From assembly GCA_030597865.1 (NCBI GenBank), contig JAUVQZ010000037.1, positions 1-16,032 of the forward strand: DNA of 16,032 nucleotides, read 5' to 3'. Shown one piece after another: positions 14,333 through 16,032 of the stretch (the first letter of the stretch is position 1; each line of letters begins with the position of its first letter). The notes beneath the pieces were generated by a model, which saw only the letters and a list, made by a program, of their open reading frames with translations, was not told the origin of the DNA and searched no databases. Source of the stretch: Pseudomonadota bacterium. GTDB lineage: Bacteria; Desulfobacterota; Desulfobulbia; Desulfobulbales; SURF-16. The position numbers were made by a program, and so were the translations under genes.

Positions 14333-14358
14333 TGCCCACAGGGAACGGGCATTTTTTT
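14333..14358 (+). terminator. Terminator-like hairpin in the leader of the HDOD cluster
   Basis: TGCCC (14333-14337) and GGGCA (14347-14351) form a 5-bp stem with a 9-nt loop, followed by T7 (14352-14358). It points in the plus direction, 90 bp upstream of the first gene of the signalling cluster, and no plus-strand gene ends nearby (queA ends at 13826). It may end read-through from queA or a small RNA, or act as a leader attenuator. Confidence 0.45.
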
Positions 14359-14447
14359 ATTCCTGGTAATTGTCGGTAATGTTTATATATCCTGTGTTTT
14401 AGGTAGAAGAACAAATGGGTAGCTTAAATCAAATTGTAGGCTGAAAC

Positions 14448-14765
14448 GTGCAACAAATTCTTTGTCAACAGGCTGGAGAGGGGATGGTGCTGGCCAAGGA
14501 TGTCCAGACCCCGGAGGGTCGTACCCTTTGCGGAAAAGGAACCGTTCTTACCGAGGCCATGATTGCCCGCTTTGTCAAGATGGATATCAGCCATATTGCC
14601 GTGGAGGGCCATCCTGTTAAGGTGGAAGGTGAAAAAGGCCTAAAGGAAGAGCTCCAGGATATTGAAAAAAGGTTCTGCCGGGTTAAGCATGTGCCTCCTC
14701 TGATGTTCTTGAAAAAGAGAATTATGGAAAGAATGGTGGCCTCACGCAAGGAGCAAGAGGGCTGA
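14448..14765 (+). CDS. Small conserved-type protein with GMVLA module, coupled to the HDOD gene
   Basis: This 105-residue cytosolic protein starts at GTG 14448, with only TAGG upstream. It contains EGMVLAKDVQTPEGRTLCGKG (11-31) and LTEAMIARFVKMDISHIAVEG, ending in a charged helical tail. The 'GMVLA.DV....G..L...G..L' pattern is one I know from the N-terminal part of HD-GYP and related signalling proteins, where it forms a small beta-rich module before a helix; here it is a stand-alone protein. Its stop overlaps the HDOD start by one nucleotide (TGATG), so the two are probably translated together. A partner or regulatory role for the HDOD protein is likely but inferred. Confidence 0.75.
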   Translation: MQQILCQQAGEGMVLAKDVQTPEGRTLCGKGTVLTEAMIARFVKMDISHIAVEGHPVKVEGEKGLKEELQDIEKRFCRVKHVPPLMFLKKRIMERMVASRKEQEG

Positions 14766-15637
14766 TGGAAAACGATCGCAAAGCTGAATTTCGCAAGGCC
14801 CTGCGGGAGGTCAAGAACCTGCCCACCTTGCCTGGTATTGTTGCCAAACTGACCCGGATGGCAGAAGACCCCGATACAACCACTGAGCAGATGGGTAGGG
14901 TGATCAGTAAGGATCATATCCTGGCTGCCAAGTTGTTAAAGCTCGTTAATTCAGCGTTTTATGGTTTCCCGCAAAAGATAAGCTCCCTGTCCAGCGCCAT
15001 CATCCTCCTTGGCTTTAATGTTATTAAGAGTTTGATCATCAGTGCCTCCATCTTTGAGCTCATGGAGAGTTCTGATGTGGAACTATGGGAGCATTCCCTG
15101 GGCACAGCGGTTGCTGCAAGCATCCTTGCCAAACGTCTGGGGATTAAAGATCCGGAAGAGGTCAGTACGGCTGGCCTCATCCATGATATCGGCAAGGTAG
15201 CGGTGAAGATGGAGTTGCCGGAACAGTATGATGAGATTCTCAATAGGGTTGAGATGAAAAAGATTTCCATGGCAGAGGCCGAACGAATGGTTCTCGGCCT
15301 GGATCATGCCGAGGTCGGCGGTTGGCTGGCCAAGAGTTGGTTTCTTCCCAAGAAGCTTGTTGAGCCCATCGCCTGCCACCATGCCCCGAAAAATGCCACG
15401 GAAGAGCCCCTTGCCTCCGCCATCCTCCATTTTAGCGATGTCTTAATCCGTGGTCTCGGCTATGGTCATGGTGCTGATATCTGGGTTCCCCCCCTGAGCA
15501 AGGTTGCCTGGGAGGCGCTGGGTCTGTCAGCTACGGATCTCGACGAAATTCTTGACGAGGTTGAGGAGAATCTCTGGGATGTGAAAGGGTTCAGTCTTGA
15601 TATTAAGTCTGAATTAGAGAACCCTAATCAGGGTTAA
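14765..15637 (+). CDS. HDOD-domain signalling protein with intact HD-type residues
   Basis: This 290-residue cytosolic protein has an HDOD domain over about residues 17-210. Family signatures are LPTLPGIVAKL, KLLKLVNSAFYGF and AIILLGFNVIKSLI. It also keeps HDIGK (140-144), His110 (WEHSL), His181 (DHAEVGGWLAK), His205/206 and Asp225 (HFSDVL), resembling the metal-ligand set of HD hydrolases. Many HDOD proteins lack parts of this set. HDOD proteins act in bacterial signalling, often with receiver domains or cyclic-di-GMP pathways, with poorly defined biochemistry. The start overlaps the preceding gene by 1 nt and AAGGAG lies about 10 nt upstream. A receiver protein follows 151 bp downstream. 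A 6-bp AACCCT/AGGGTT hairpin covers the end of the gene. Confidence 0.88.
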   Translation: MENDRKAEFRKALREVKNLPTLPGIVAKLTRMAEDPDTTTEQMGRVISKDHILAAKLLKLVNSAFYGFPQKISSLSSAIILLGFNVIKSLIISASIFELMESSDVELWEHSLGTAVAASILAKRLGIKDPEEVSTAGLIHDIGKVAVKMELPEQYDEILNRVEMKKISMAEAERMVLGLDHAEVGGWLAKSWFLPKKLVEPIACHHAPKNATEEPLASAILHFSDVLIRGLGYGHGADIWVPPLSKVAWEALGLSATDLDEILDEVEENLWDVKGFSLDIKSELENPNQG

Positions 15638-15788
15638 TATGGGAGATTTCGGGGTGCTCATTTTTACACCTGGGCTGTAGTTTTCTACCATTTTTATTTC
15701 AAGGGCATTTACGTTATACCGTATTTTGTTTTTCCCCAGCCTTCTATCTTCGCAATAGCTTGATAAACTCTTAGGGAGTCTTTCGTTT

Positions 15789-16032
15789 ATGGCCCGTCTT
15801 CTTTTTGCCGGTGATGTTTTGGTCACCGAAGAGCCGAGTCTCATCTTGAAGGCCAGTGGCTATAAGATCCTCAGCTACGCCTCCTCCCGTGATGCCATTG
15901 CCGTTGTTTTGGAAGATCCGCCGGATATGCTCATCCTGGATAAGAATCTTCCCGACTGTATTGATCTTCTTAATGCGGCCAAGGCCTGCTTGCAGAAGAC
16001 CAACATGCCCATTCTGTTGGTTGTCGAGTCCC
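15789..16032 (+). CDS. Receiver (REC)-domain protein, N-terminal part, cut by window end
   Basis: ATG 15789 opens a frame that runs off the window (81 full codons). AGGGAG lies 10 nt upstream. The peptide begins MARLLFAGDVLVTEEPSLIL and follows the beta-alpha pattern of a response-regulator receiver. Beta-3 reads DMLILDKNLPD with the expected phosphoacceptor at Asp51, and beta-4 reads MPILLVVES. The usual acidic pair after beta-1 ('VDD') is replaced by AGD, leaving only Asp9, so metal binding may be weakened. The output domain is not in the window. Its position after the HDOD gene suggests a shared signalling role; the 151-bp gap may carry a separate promoter. Confidence 0.72.
   Translation, partial: MARLLFAGDVLVTEEPSLILKASGYKILSYASSRDAIAVVLEDPPDMLILDKNLPDCIDLLNAAKACLQKTNMPILLVVES

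Noticed and set aside
14319..14335. Sigma-54 promoter (TGGCA...TGC) upstream of the HDOD cluster
   Set aside because: The GG-GC spacing is 12 instead of 10 bp, so it does not fit the -24/-12 consensus.

Overview
The window looks like chromosome of a Desulfobacterota (deltaproteobacterial) anaerobe, probably near the Desulfobulbales. This is inferred from three things: a small periplasmic multiheme cytochrome, System II (ResB/CcsA) cytochrome c maturation genes, and the gene order ispG-proS-relA/spoT. No database search was possible, so the placement is tentative. Most of the window is housekeeping DNA. I see no phage, IS element, CRISPR array, tRNA or rRNA.

Layout. 1-164 (-): N-terminal piece of a probable aminodeoxychorismate synthase component I (pabB-like). 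424-1274 (+): a small AT-rich ORF overlapping a CBS-CBS-ACT regulatory protein, closed by a bidirectional terminator shared with the next gene. 1334-3370 (-): class A penicillin-binding protein with a good sigma-70-like promoter carrying a 12-bp palindrome. 3532-3855 (-): triheme cytochrome c7/c3-type protein. 4002-6211 (-): resB and ccsA, overlapping by 1 nt, which attach haem to exported cytochromes such as the one next door. 6212-6625: 414-bp non-coding gap. 6626-6832 (+): rpmB (L28) with a strong terminator. 7096-12334 (-): ispG, proS and a long RelA/SpoT homologue, in that transcription order. 12514-13826 (+): a DUF2065-type small membrane protein followed by queA. 13913-14185 (-): FmdB-type zinc ribbon. 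14448-16032 (+): a small 'GMVLA' protein, an HDOD/HD signalling protein and the start of a receiver-domain protein.

The most notable feature is the RelA/SpoT gene. Its reading frame is cut by an in-frame TAA at 8782-8784, between the (p)ppGpp hydrolase-like domain and the synthetase domain. The hydrolase domain has also lost several signature residues, while the synthetase, TGS, Cys-rich and ACT regions read through intact. It is either a recent pseudogene, a two-polypeptide arrangement or a sequence error.

Other points worth a second look are a 63-bp 'CCACGGAA' palindromic repeat between ispG and proS, two genes (PBP1A and the DUF2065 gene) whose best promoters predict almost leaderless mRNAs, and the HDOD protein, which keeps a full set of HD-type metal-ligand residues. 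I did not find a convincing undescribed multi-gene system. The 14448-16032 signalling cluster is the closest candidate, and it runs off the window edge.
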